From NCBI RefSeq assembly GCF_023805255.1, contig NZ_JAMSCK010000001.1:372001-436000 (forward strand): 64,000 nt of DNA, read 5' to 3'. Shown here piece after piece: positions 44,875 through 52,843 of the stretch. Under the pieces are notes generated by a model, which saw nothing but the letters and a program-made list of their open reading frames with translations, ran no database searches and was not told where the DNA came from. The first letter of the stretch is position 1. Each line of letters begins with the position of its first letter. The translations under genes and the position numbers were made by a program. The stretch comes from Gramella jeungdoensis (GTDB taxonomy: Bacteria > Bacteroidota > Bacteroidia > Flavobacteriales > Flavobacteriaceae).

Positions 44875-45555
44875 ATGATAATTACTTTTTATGGCCAGAA
44901 TACACTGGCGCTCAAAATAGGAGACATAAATGTCCTTGTGGACCCTTTTATTACCGGCAATGACCTCGCAAAGGATAAGGTTGATATAAATGATCTTAAA
45001 GCAGATTATATTCTTTTAACACATGCCCACCAGGATCATACCCTGGATGCCGAAGCGATCGCTAAAAATACGGGTGCCGTTATCGTGAGCAATTTTGAGA
45101 TCACCAATCATTATGAGGCGAAAGGCTTTGAAGTACATCCTATGAACCATGGCGGAAGTTGGGATTTTGAATTCGGAAATGTGAAATATGTGAATGCCAT
45201 TCATACCAGTTCCTTTCCTGATGGAAGTTATGGCGGGCAACCCGGAGGTTTCGTGATAGAAGGAGAGCATAAGAATATCTATATAGCCGGTGATACTGCT
45301 CTTACCATGGACATGAAGCTTATCCCTATGCAAACCAAACTGGATCTGGCTGTCTTACCTATAGGAGATAATTTTACTATGGGAGTGGATGATGCAATTG
45401 TGGCAAGCGATTTTATACAGTGTGACAAGATCCTTGGATGCCATTACGATACCTTTGGTTATATTGAGATAGACCATGAGGAAGCAAAAAGGAAGTTCTA
45501 CGAAAAAGGTAAGGATCTTATGTTGCTTGAGATTGGGGAATCTATAGAGTTGTAA
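44875..45555 (+). CDS. UPF0173 metallo-beta-lactamase-fold hydrolase
   Basis: A 226-residue cytoplasmic protein of the UPF0173/YtkL group. It has MIITFYGQNTLALKIGD, the metal motif LLTHAHQDHTLD (HxHxDH), further ligands in HTSSFPDG and AGDTALTMD, and the end motif GCHYDTFGYI. The family's substrate is unknown. In many Flavobacteriia it lies next to menA and menC, suggesting a link to menaquinone metabolism, but this is only genomic context. Its stop at 45553-45555 is three bases from the left arm of the octamer repeats that flank the four-helix-bundle gene. Confidence 0.9.
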   Translation: MIITFYGQNTLALKIGDINVLVDPFITGNDLAKDKVDINDLKADYILLTHAHQDHTLDAEAIAKNTGAVIVSNFEITNHYEAKGFEVHPMNHGGSWDFEFGNVKYVNAIHTSSFPDGSYGGQPGGFVIEGEHKNIYIAGDTALTMDMKLIPMQTKLDLAVLPIGDNFTMGVDDAIVASDFIQCDKILGCHYDTFGYIEIDHEEAKRKFYEKGKDLMLLEIGESIEL

Positions 45556-45559
45556 TTTG

Positions 45560-45583
45560 ATCTTTGGATCATTGGATATTTAG
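45560..45583 (+). repeat. Left octamer-phased repeat arm
   Basis: ATCTTTGG, ATCATTGG and ATATTTAG follow one another in 8-base register. The register continues into the coding start (ATGCACAG, ATTTAAGG, ATTTAGAG, ATTTGGAA) without a phase break. Confidence 0.6.
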
Positions 45584-45946
45584 ATGCACAGATTTAAGGA
45601 TTTAGAGATTTGGAAGCAAAGTCGCGAATTTTGTATAGATATTTATCAGGTAACTCTTAAATTTCCTGAAGCGGAAAAATTCGGACTTGTAAATCAGTTG
45701 AGAAGAAGCAGTGTTTCTGTTCCTTCCAATATTGCAGAAGGTGCTTCAAGGAAATCCCAGAGAGATTTTGATCGTTTTCTTGAAATTGCGACTGGTTCCT
45801 GTTATGAGATAGAAACACAATTATTAATTTCTAACGATCTGGGTTTTTTAAGTGATGAGGAACTAAGTGTATTACAGTTGAAGCTAACTTCTATCATTAA
45901 AATGATTTCTAAATTCAGGACTAGTCTTAAAAACAACCAGAAATGA
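45584..45946 (+). CDS. Four-helix-bundle protein (23S rRNA intervening-sequence type)
   Basis: A 120-residue protein of the four-helix-bundle/IVS family. It has the hallmark opening FKDLEIWKQSREFCIDIYQ, the central LVNQLRRSSVSVPSNIAEGA and the following SRKSQRDFDRFLEIATGS, then YEIETQLLISNDLGFL. Members were first found inside intervening sequences of 23S rRNA and form pentamers; they may bind nucleic acid, and their role is unknown. Here the gene lies in protein-coding DNA, within the menaquinone locus, and its first codons continue the 8-base phasing of the left repeat arm. The 5' end of the gene may itself have grown from repeat units. Confidence 0.9.
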   Translation: MHRFKDLEIWKQSREFCIDIYQVTLKFPEAEKFGLVNQLRRSSVSVPSNIAEGASRKSQRDFDRFLEIATGSCYEIETQLLISNDLGFLSDEELSVLQLKLTSIIKMISKFRTSLKNNQK

Positions 45947-45984
45947 CATGATTAAGCTATTGGTATATTTTTAAATTTTAAATT

Positions 45985-46040
45985 ATCCAGCAATCCAGCA
46001 ATCCAGCAATCCAGCAATCCAGCAATCCTATAATCCAAAA
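45985..46040. repeat. Right octamer repeat array
   Basis: Five perfect copies of ATCCAGCA at 45985-46024 are followed by the degenerate units ATCCTATA and ATCCAAAA. It lies just before menC, and its complement repeats the NNNTGGAT pattern of the left arm. Confidence 0.9.
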
Positions 46041-46045
46041 GTCTA

Positions 46046-47080
46046 ATGACTGCCAGTTATAAAAAGTATATTCTCAACTTCAAACGCCCTAGCGGAACTT
46101 CGCGGGGCGTTCTTACTGAAAAAGAAACCTGGTTTATAAAGATATCTGATGGTAGAAACTTTGGAATTGGCGAGTGTGGAATTCTGAGAAGTCTGAGCTA
46201 TGATGATCGGCCGGGGTATGAGGAAAAATTGAAATGGGCCTGCGACAATATAAAACTCGGGGAAGAAAAACTTTGGGAAGAACTGCGGGAATTTCCGAGC
46301 ATACAGTTCGGAGTTGAAATTGCCTTTAAGAGTTTGAAGTCTAAAGATCCTTATCTTCTTTTTCCATCCGATTTTACTTCCGGAGAGAAATCTATTCCCA
46401 TTAATGGCCTTATCTGGATGGGTGATAAAGATTTTATGAAGAAACAGATCTCTGAAAAGATCCAGGCAGGTTTCAATTGTATAAAACTGAAAATAGGAGC
46501 TATTGATTTTGAGACCGAACTGAAGCTTTTAAAATCGATAAGAGAAAATTTTTCGGCTGAGCAGATCGAACTAAGGGTAGATGCTAATGGGGCTTTTTCA
46601 CCTGAAAATGCTCTTGAAAAATTAGACAAGCTTTCAAAATATGATCTTCATAGTATCGAGCAGCCTATAAAGCAGGGACAAATCGAGGAAATGGCAGCTC
46701 TTTGCAAAAGAACTCCACTTCCAATCGCGCTGGATGAAGAATTAATCGGAGTAACCGATGTAACAGAAAAGAGAAAGCTTATACAAACAATAAACCCGCA
46801 ATTCGCCATTTTTAAACCAAGTTTGATCGGAGGTTTCAGGGGAACAATAGAGTGGAAGGAAATCTGCGAAGAAAACAATGTAGACTGGTGGATCACCAGT
46901 GCTCTGGAGAGCAATATAGGTCTTAATGCGATTGCACAGTGGACGTATAAACTTGATCCCGAATTGCCTCAGGGGCTGGGAACAGGAAGTTTGTATACCA
47001 ATAATTTTGAGAGTCCGCTGGAAGTGAAAAACGGAAATATTCATTATAACCCCGCCAGGGAGTGGGAAATTAATTATTGA
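46046..47080 (+). CDS. menC: o-Succinylbenzoate synthase (enolase superfamily)
   Basis: A 344-residue muconate-lactonising-type enolase-superfamily enzyme. It shows FNCIKLKIGAIDFETEL (KxK base), LRVDANGAF (metal Asp), IEQPIKQG (metal Glu), ALDEELIG (third acidic ligand) and QFAIFKPSLIGG (catalytic Lys). The opening NFKRPSGTSRGVLTEK and the ending ITSALESNIGLNAIAQW with LPQGLGTGSLYTNNF fit Bacteroidota MenC better than dipeptide epimerases. It dehydrates SHCHC to o-succinylbenzoate. Position between menA and menE supports this. Its ATG lies three bases beyond the right end of the repeat cassette, so its translation signals may be affected by it. Confidence 0.92.
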   Translation: MTASYKKYILNFKRPSGTSRGVLTEKETWFIKISDGRNFGIGECGILRSLSYDDRPGYEEKLKWACDNIKLGEEKLWEELREFPSIQFGVEIAFKSLKSKDPYLLFPSDFTSGEKSIPINGLIWMGDKDFMKKQISEKIQAGFNCIKLKIGAIDFETELKLLKSIRENFSAEQIELRVDANGAFSPENALEKLDKLSKYDLHSIEQPIKQGQIEEMAALCKRTPLPIALDEELIGVTDVTEKRKLIQTINPQFAIFKPSLIGGFRGTIEWKEICEENNVDWWITSALESNIGLNAIAQWTYKLDPELPQGLGTGSLYTNNFESPLEVKNGNIHYNPAREWEINY

Positions 47081-47085
47081 AACAG

Positions 47086-48027
47086 ATGTTTATAAGTCAG
47101 GTTTTTAAGTATCAGCACGATTTTTGGCGTTATATCATAGGAGTTGTTACCGTAGTTGCTGGAATCATAGTAGGGCAAATTCCTTTGGTCATTGCTTTAT
47201 TTGCAGAGAAGGGCTATGAAGTTTTAAGCATGACCGACTCGGAAATGATGACGGCCTTGGACTCCAATTACTTTCTTTTTTTAATGCTTCTTACTTATGC
47301 GGTGGCATTGTTGTTCCTTCTTTTTATTGTTAAGAAACTTCATGAACAGCCACTTAGAGCTTTGACTACGTCCAGAGAGAAGATCGACTGGAGCCGTTTC
47401 TGGTTCGCTTTTGGCCTGGTTTCCATTTTCATCCTCATCACTACTATTGGAGATTACTTTACTAATCCCGGTGATTATGTGTTGAATTTTGAACTAAAGC
47501 CTTTTCTTATATTGTTAGTGATAGCGGTAATATTTGTCCCGTTGCAAACTAGTTTTGAAGAATATTTCTTCAGGGCTTATCTCATGCAGGGGATAGGAGC
47601 TCTTTCACGAAACCGCTGGCTTCCACTCATTATAACTTCCGTGATATTCGGAGGATTACATTTTTTTAATCCTGAAGTTACCAAGCTGGGTAATATCATC
47701 ATGATCCATTATATAGGTACCGGTTTTTTGCTGGGAATAATGACCTTAATGGATGAAGGAATAGAACTGGCTCTTGGATTTCACGCGGCAAATAACCTTT
47801 TAACTGCTTTAATTGTCACGGCTGACTGGACCGCTTTTCAGACCAATTCGATATTCAAGGATGTTTCAGAACCTTCTGTTGGCTGGGATGTGTTGATCCC
47901 GGTGGTTATAATCTATCCGGTTTTCCTATATATCATGGGAAGAAAGTATAAGTGGAGTAACTGGAAAGAGAGATTAATGGGAAAAGTTCATAAGCCACAA
48001 CTCCTAAATGTTTCTGAAGAGAATTAA
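47086..48027 (+). CDS. CPBP-family intramembrane metalloprotease
   Basis: About 313 residues with seven to eight hydrophobic helices. The CPBP (CAAX/Rce1/bacteriocin-processing) motifs are SFEEYFFRAYLMQG (Glu-Glu-x3-Arg), VIFGGLHFF (His) and GFHAANNLL (His and Asn). The family cleaves within or near membranes, and bacterial substrates are mostly unknown. Its location between menC and menE is probably a matter of conserved gene order rather than chemistry. An in-frame TTG at 47077 overlaps the menC stop by four bases; the ATG at 47086 is preferred. It is cotranscribed with menC. Confidence 0.88.
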   Translation: MFISQVFKYQHDFWRYIIGVVTVVAGIIVGQIPLVIALFAEKGYEVLSMTDSEMMTALDSNYFLFLMLLTYAVALLFLLFIVKKLHEQPLRALTTSREKIDWSRFWFAFGLVSIFILITTIGDYFTNPGDYVLNFELKPFLILLVIAVIFVPLQTSFEEYFFRAYLMQGIGALSRNRWLPLIITSVIFGGLHFFNPEVTKLGNIIMIHYIGTGFLLGIMTLMDEGIELALGFHAANNLLTALIVTADWTAFQTNSIFKDVSEPSVGWDVLIPVVIIYPVFLYIMGRKYKWSNWKERLMGKVHKPQLLNVSEEN

Positions 48028-48087
48028 GACTTTCATATCAATTTGTTAACTTTAAGAAACAAGCGTTTTTTCAACTTAACATAACGT

Positions 48088-49185
48088 ATGGCAAATAAAT
48101 ATAAAATACCTGAGACTCATCCGGAGTTCAGACTGAATAAACAGCATTTCACCAATTCTGAACTTCGACAGGTGGCTTATAGTTTTATAAAAGAAGGGGA
48201 GCCTTATGAAGAAAAAATAGGTGCCTTTCTTTTAGACTGGTTGAAACCTACGGCATACGTTGAAGTCTATACTTCAGGTTCTACCGGAAAGCCGAAAAAA
48301 ATACGCTTGAAAAAGCAGCATATGATCAATTCGGCTATCGCTACTTCAAGATTTTTTGATCTTCCTGCCGGGACCACTGCGTTATTATGCCTTCCTGCAG
48401 AATATATTGCCGGCAAAATGATGTTGTTAAGAGCCATGTATCTTGGCTGGCAACTTGATACGGTGCCACCATCATCCAATCCACTTGATCAGGTCTTCAA
48501 GGTCTATGATTTTTCGGCTATGACACCCTTCCAGCTTGATAATTCGATCGCACGCCTGCATTTGGTAAGGAAGCTTATTATTGGCGGGGGAGCCGTATCC
48601 CCAAGAATCAAAGAAATGCTGTCTGATATCGATACCAAAATATATGAGACCTACGGGATGACTGAGACTTCCAGTCATATTGCTGCAAAGCGGTTGAACC
48701 CAAGAAAAAAGAAAAAGTCTCCTCGCCCTTTTAAATTACTGCCTAACATCAGTATATCCCAGGATGAAAGAGGTTGCCTCATTATTAAGGCTCCGAATAT
48801 CCTGGATGAAGAGATAGTCACTAATGATGTGGTTGAAATCATTACTTATAAAAAGTTCCTGTGGAAAGGCAGGTACGATAATGTTATAAATTCCGGAGGT
48901 ATTAAATTATACCCTGAAGAGATAGAAAGAAAGCTGAATACGGAACTGGATCACAGGTTTTTTGTTACTTCCATGCCCGACGATTCATTAGGAGAAAAAC
49001 TCGTTCTTTTCGTGGAAGATGATTTTTCTGAAGAAACCCTGGCTGAGCTCGAAAAGACAATCAGTGAGATGAAGTCTCTTAGCAAATATGAAAGGCCCAA
49101 AAAGATTTATCTTATCGAAAAGTTTGAAGAAACACCCAATGGCAAAATTCACCGCGAGAATACCATTAAAAGTAAGGTGAGTTAA
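48088..49185 (+). CDS. menE: o-Succinylbenzoate--CoA ligase (AMP-binding)
   Basis: A 365-residue ANL-superfamily enzyme, shorter than typical acyl-CoA synthetases, as MenE of Bacteroidota often is. The P-loop is VYTSGSTGKPKKIRLKKQH, followed by A5-like IYETYGMTETSSHIA, the hinge-region Asp in WKGRYDNVINSGGIKLYPEEIE, and the C-terminal catalytic Lys in ETPNGKIHRE. It activates o-succinylbenzoate to its CoA thioester in menaquinone synthesis. Proximity to menC and menA supports the call. 60 bases separate it from the CPBP gene. Confidence 0.92.
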   Translation: MANKYKIPETHPEFRLNKQHFTNSELRQVAYSFIKEGEPYEEKIGAFLLDWLKPTAYVEVYTSGSTGKPKKIRLKKQHMINSAIATSRFFDLPAGTTALLCLPAEYIAGKMMLLRAMYLGWQLDTVPPSSNPLDQVFKVYDFSAMTPFQLDNSIARLHLVRKLIIGGGAVSPRIKEMLSDIDTKIYETYGMTETSSHIAAKRLNPRKKKKSPRPFKLLPNISISQDERGCLIIKAPNILDEEIVTNDVVEIITYKKFLWKGRYDNVINSGGIKLYPEEIERKLNTELDHRFFVTSMPDDSLGEKLVLFVEDDFSEETLAELEKTISEMKSLSKYERPKKIYLIEKFEETPNGKIHRENTIKSKVS

Positions 49186-49201
49186 TAATCCCCATCTATT
49201 T

Positions 49202-50527
49202 ATGAAAAAATTACTGCTGCTAAGCGCACTGCTATTCCATTTTATTGTTCAAGGTCAGGTCCTGGCTGAAAGAGAGAGAGCTAAAATTGTTGATCAGATA
49301 CTTGGAGAGAGATTCAATACTGTATTACCCGAACTAATGGATCGAGCGGAGATCGATATGTGGGTGATTATATCCCGTGAGTATAATGAAGATCCTGTCT
49401 TAAAAACTATGCTTCCCGCTACCTGGCTGAATGCACGGAGAAGGACCATTCTGGTTTTTTACAGAGATCAGGAGAATGGTAGCATTGAAAAGCTGGCGAT
49501 AGCACGCTATAATATTGGTGACAATATCGAGTCGGCCTGGAATAAGGAAGAAGAGCCCGATCAGTGGCAGGCATTGGTAGACATCATCAAAAAAAGGGAT
49601 CCTGAAAAGATAGGTCTTAATATTTCTGAAAATTTTGGGATCGCCGACGGACTTGTTAAAACCGATTTTGACGAATTCACGGAAGCCTTACCTGAGACAT
49701 ATAAGGATAAAATCGTTTCTGCAGAAGATCTTGCCGTAGGCTGGATTGAAACAAGAACCCTTCGGGAGATGGTGCTTTACAGTAGTCTGGTAGAGATTAC
49801 TCATGATATAATTGCTGAAGCTTTTAGTGCGAATGTTATCCAGCCAGGAATTACCACAACCGATGATGTGGTATGGTGGATGAGGCAAAAGGTCACAAAT
49901 ATGGGGCTGGAAACCTGGTTTCATCCTACAGTGGACATTCAGCGAAGCAAAGAGAAACTTGTAGATCATATTACAGCTTTTTCAGATGAGAACGGGAGTA
50001 TGGTGATCCTTCCTGGTGATCTTTTGCATTGTGATTTTGGCATTACTTATCTACGGCTTAATACCGACTGCCAGCAAATGGCATATGTGCTTAAAGAAGG
50101 AGAGGAAACCGCACCGGAATTTCTTCAGGAGGCATTCAATAAAGGGAATCAGTTGCAGAATATACTCACTTCAAATTTTGAAACCGGGGCTACCGGTAAT
50201 GAAATCCTGAAAGAAAGTCTTCAGGAAGCTAAAGAACAAAGCTTAAAAGCTTCCATTTATACTCATCCATTAGGGCTTTATGGGCACTCAGCAGGGCCAA
50301 CCATAGGTATGTGGGATCAGCAGGGTGGGGTTCCGGGCACTGGTGATTATCCATTATATGAAAATACGGTGTATGCTATTGAATTAAATACCGAAGTAGA
50401 GATCCCTGAATGGGAAAAAAGTATCAGAATTATGCTTGAGGAAGCAGGTTTCTGGGGTGAGGAAGGTTTTAGATATGTAAACAAAAGGCAAAACGAACTT
50501 ATTCTTATTCCTTCGGAACAAGATTAA
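49202..50527 (+). CDS. Exported M24-family metallopeptidase (Xaa-Pro dipeptidase-like)
   Basis: A 441-residue protein with a signal peptide (MKKLLLLSALLFHFIVQGQ), an N-terminal creatinase-like domain (MWVIISREYNEDPVLKTMLPATWL), and a pita-bread peptidase domain. Metal-ligand regions can be seen: LPGDLLHCDFGITYLRLNTD (Asp ligands), YTHPLGLYGHSAGP (His), YAIELNTEVE (Glu). The family hydrolyses X-Pro peptides with two metals. The signal peptide suggests periplasmic use. It is 16 bases after menE and may be cotranscribed with it, though functionally unrelated. Confidence 0.9.
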   Translation: MKKLLLLSALLFHFIVQGQVLAERERAKIVDQILGERFNTVLPELMDRAEIDMWVIISREYNEDPVLKTMLPATWLNARRRTILVFYRDQENGSIEKLAIARYNIGDNIESAWNKEEEPDQWQALVDIIKKRDPEKIGLNISENFGIADGLVKTDFDEFTEALPETYKDKIVSAEDLAVGWIETRTLREMVLYSSLVEITHDIIAEAFSANVIQPGITTTDDVVWWMRQKVTNMGLETWFHPTVDIQRSKEKLVDHITAFSDENGSMVILPGDLLHCDFGITYLRLNTDCQQMAYVLKEGEETAPEFLQEAFNKGNQLQNILTSNFETGATGNEILKESLQEAKEQSLKASIYTHPLGLYGHSAGPTIGMWDQQGGVPGTGDYPLYENTVYAIELNTEVEIPEWEKSIRIMLEEAGFWGEEGFRYVNKRQNELILIPSEQD

Positions 50528-50549
50528 AAAAGCTGAGAAAGGGCCAGTC

Positions 50550-50972
50550 TTAATAACCCATTTTCATCTTATAATCGGCCGAATGTTTTCCGGATCCGTA
50601 GAAAATGAAGAAAATGGTAAACACAAGTACTACTGCGGCCTCTATCAAACCGCCGGGGTTCATGACACCTACGAAATTGATTAGGATAGCCCCCACTAAA
50701 ATTGGTAACTGGGCGATCAAAGCCCACCGCGTAAGTAAGCCGAAAGCAATTAACAGTCCGCCCACAAGATGTGCGGGTGCAACATAATGAACAACCAGCA
50801 TTATTCCGCCAAAACCTCTGAGAGGCTCGATGAGTTCAACGAGTTTTTCGGTTTGGGAAATAAACTGGATTCCCTTAATAAAGAAGAAAACACCCAGGGC
50901 GATTCTCAGAATGTCTAACCAGTAGTAAGTGTGCGCATTGGCCCACTTATTAAGTGATTTAATACTTAACAT
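50550..50972 (-). CDS. DoxX-family membrane protein
   Basis: A 140-residue protein with four membrane helices (residues about 18-36, 55-75, 82-100 and 106-126). It carries the DoxX opening WLDILRIALGVFFFIKGIQF, the middle YVAPAHLVGGLLIAFGLLTRWALI, and LVGAILINFV. DoxX proteins are small quinone-pathway-related or redox-associated membrane proteins of unclear mechanism. It converges with the M24 gene 22 bases away and stands alone. It is the second DoxX-like protein in the window and is longer than the one near 5.5 kb. Confidence 0.88.
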   Translation of the reverse strand: MLSIKSLNKWANAHTYYWLDILRIALGVFFFIKGIQFISQTEKLVELIEPLRGFGGIMLVVHYVAPAHLVGGLLIAFGLLTRWALIAQLPILVGAILINFVGVMNPGGLIEAAVVLVFTIFFIFYGSGKHSADYKMKMGY

Positions 50973-51038
50973 AATGGAAAATTTACCTTAAGTTACTAAA
51001 AAACAGTCTTATAAGAATATTTTTCTCTGCTTTTTGTA

Positions 51039-52787
51039 TTACTTAAGATCAAAGATCACTGCCTGATAGGCTTGCAGCTCGATTTGTGAACCTTCCTGGA
51101 CCAGTTCTTCAAGATTGTTTATTAAAGGCTTATTTAAAGTTAAATTATCCGGGAGTTCAAGGTTGGCAGTTTGTTCTGAAAAATTAAGCAGGACTAGCAT
51201 CTTTTGTCCTTCAAGTTCTCTGGTATAAGCATAAACTTGTTTGTGATCGGGGAAGAGAAGTTTGTAATCTCCATAAACCAGCACTGGATAATTCATTCGC
51301 AGGTCGACCATTTTCCGGAAGTAATTCAGGCAGCTGTTAGGATCTTTTTCTTCTGCTTCAACATTTACTGTCTTGTAATTGTCATTTACAGGCAACCAGG
51401 GCGTGCCATCTGTGAATCCGGCATGTTCTGAATCATTCCATTGCATTGGGGTACGACCGTTGTCGCGGGATAGGAATTTAAGGCGTGCCATGTATTCCGA
51501 AATATCCCCACCTTCGTTCAGGGTTTTCTCATAACCATTTTTAGCAACAATATCCTGATACTGTTCGATGTTTTCAAAACCAATATTGGTCATTCCAAGT
51601 TCATCGCCATAATAGCAGTAGGGCGTTCCTCTCATACTCAGGATAAAGGTGTTCAGCATCTTTGAGGAAGCTTTACGGAATTCAGGACTGTCATTGCCAA
51701 ACTTAGACACCATTCTGGGAACATCGTGATTGGCAAGGAAGATCGAAAGCCAGCCTTTTTCAGCGAAAGCACTGTCCCATTTAGTGTAAACCTCTTTGAA
51801 TTCAGATAATTTGTAGCCATCCAGGCTATTGCCTACATCCATGCCTTCAAAATGATAGGCCATTTGCAGTTCATTCCTGTCAGCGTCCACTAAGGAATGA
51901 GCATCTTCAAAAGTGCTTCCGGCTCCTTCAGAAACTGCAAAAACATCATACTGGCTAAGAACTTCTTTATTGAGTTCTTTCAGGTATTTATGCAGATTAG
52001 GGCCCATTCCATAGTATTTGATAACTTCCTTTTCATAACCTTCTGGAAGGGGAGGGAAACTGGTGTCTTTTGAAACGAACTGAAAAGCATCTAAACGGAA
52101 TCCATCCACACCTTTCTCGGCCCAGAATTTCATAATATCGTATACCTCCTGGCGTACTTTTGGATTCTCCCAGTTAAGGTCTGGTTGTTTCTGGGAGAAG
52201 TAATGCAGATAGTAAGCATCTGTTATGGAATCATATTTCCAGGCTTCTCCTTTGGGATCGAAGAGGCTGTAACGGTAATTAGGTTTTCCTTTTTCGGCCG
52301 GCCACCAATGATAGTAGTCGCGGTAGGGATTGTCCCGGGATTTTCTCGATTCCTGAAACCATCTGTGCTCATCACTGCTATGATTCACCACAACATCCAT
52401 GACGAATTTTATATCCCTTTTATGCATTTCCCGGAGCATAAGGTCAAAATCTTCCATGGTACCGAATTCGTCCATTATCTCCCGATAATTACTGATGTCA
52501 TAACCATTATCGGCATTGGGAGAGCTGTAAATTGGATTGAGCCAGACCATGTTTACCCCAAGGCTCTCTATATAATCAAGCTTTTCTATTATGCCTTTTA
52601 GGTCTCCAATTCCATCGCCATCAGTGTCCTTGAAACTTCGCGGGTAGATTTGGTAAATAACTGCCTCCTTCCACCAGGTTCGGTGAACTTCATTATTCAG
52701 GTCGTCATTTTTATTGGACTTTTTCTCTACATCTCCACAGGAAATAGTGAAAATTAGAAGGGCAAGAAGAAGGAGTATACGTTTCAT
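51039..52787 (-). CDS. GH13 alpha-glucosidase/alpha-amylase family lipoprotein
   Basis: A 582-residue protein with an SPII signal (MKRILLLLALLIFTISCGD) and a complete GH13 barrel. It shows WWKEAVIYQIYPRSFKDTDG, MDVVVNHSSDEH, GFRLDAFQF (nucleophile Asp), VFAVSEGAG (acid/base Glu position) and IFLANHDVPRMVSKFG (transition-state Asp). The N-terminal motif and DNPYRDYYHWW loop are those of oligo-1,6-glucosidase/alpha-glucosidase (GH13_23/31-like) enzymes, acting on short maltodextrins. A lipid anchor implies action in the periplasm or on the surface. No susC/susD genes are nearby, so it is outside a canonical polysaccharide locus here. Confidence 0.92.
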   Translation of the reverse strand: MKRILLLLALLIFTISCGDVEKKSNKNDDLNNEVHRTWWKEAVIYQIYPRSFKDTDGDGIGDLKGIIEKLDYIESLGVNMVWLNPIYSSPNADNGYDISNYREIMDEFGTMEDFDLMLREMHKRDIKFVMDVVVNHSSDEHRWFQESRKSRDNPYRDYYHWWPAEKGKPNYRYSLFDPKGEAWKYDSITDAYYLHYFSQKQPDLNWENPKVRQEVYDIMKFWAEKGVDGFRLDAFQFVSKDTSFPPLPEGYEKEVIKYYGMGPNLHKYLKELNKEVLSQYDVFAVSEGAGSTFEDAHSLVDADRNELQMAYHFEGMDVGNSLDGYKLSEFKEVYTKWDSAFAEKGWLSIFLANHDVPRMVSKFGNDSPEFRKASSKMLNTFILSMRGTPYCYYGDELGMTNIGFENIEQYQDIVAKNGYEKTLNEGGDISEYMARLKFLSRDNGRTPMQWNDSEHAGFTDGTPWLPVNDNYKTVNVEAEEKDPNSCLNYFRKMVDLRMNYPVLVYGDYKLLFPDHKQVYAYTRELEGQKMLVLLNFSEQTANLELPDNLTLNKPLINNLEELVQEGSQIELQAYQAVIFDLK

Positions 52788-52843
52788 GGATTAGAATGTT
52801 GATTTACAGCGTAAAATACTGAAATTATTACAATCAAGTACTC

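Larger units (their letters stand above)
45559..46043. mobile_element. Putative intervening-sequence-type cassette with octamer-phased inverted ends
   Basis: The left arm (from 45559) reads GA-TCTTTGGAT-CATTGGAT-ATTTAGAT in 8-base steps. The right arm, read on the minus strand from 46043, reads GA-CTTTTGGAT-TATAGGAT followed by five TGCTGGAT units. Both arms therefore use NNNTGGAT-like octamers in inverted orientation, enclosing only the four-helix-bundle gene. The element sits between the UPF0173 stop (45555) and the menC ATG (46046). The inverted arms could fold into a stem as in 23S rRNA intervening sequences. Mobility is inferred; no target duplication was identified. Confidence 0.5.

Noticed and set aside
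45584-45946. An rRNA intervening sequence proper
   Set aside because: The gene belongs to that protein family, but no 23S rRNA sequence surrounds it; it lies in a protein-coding operon.
45985-46028. CRISPR-like array
   Set aside because: Units are 8 bases, contiguous and without spacers, and no cas genes are near.
46046-47080. Dipeptide (L-Ala-D/L-Glu) epimerase
   Set aside because: The enolase-superfamily motifs are shared, but the N- and C-terminal signatures and the menA/menE context fit MenC better.
51039-52787. Polysaccharide utilisation locus around the GH13 gene
   Set aside because: No SusC/SusD-like, sensor or further glycoside hydrolase genes adjoin it; neighbours are a DoxX protein and an M1 peptidase.
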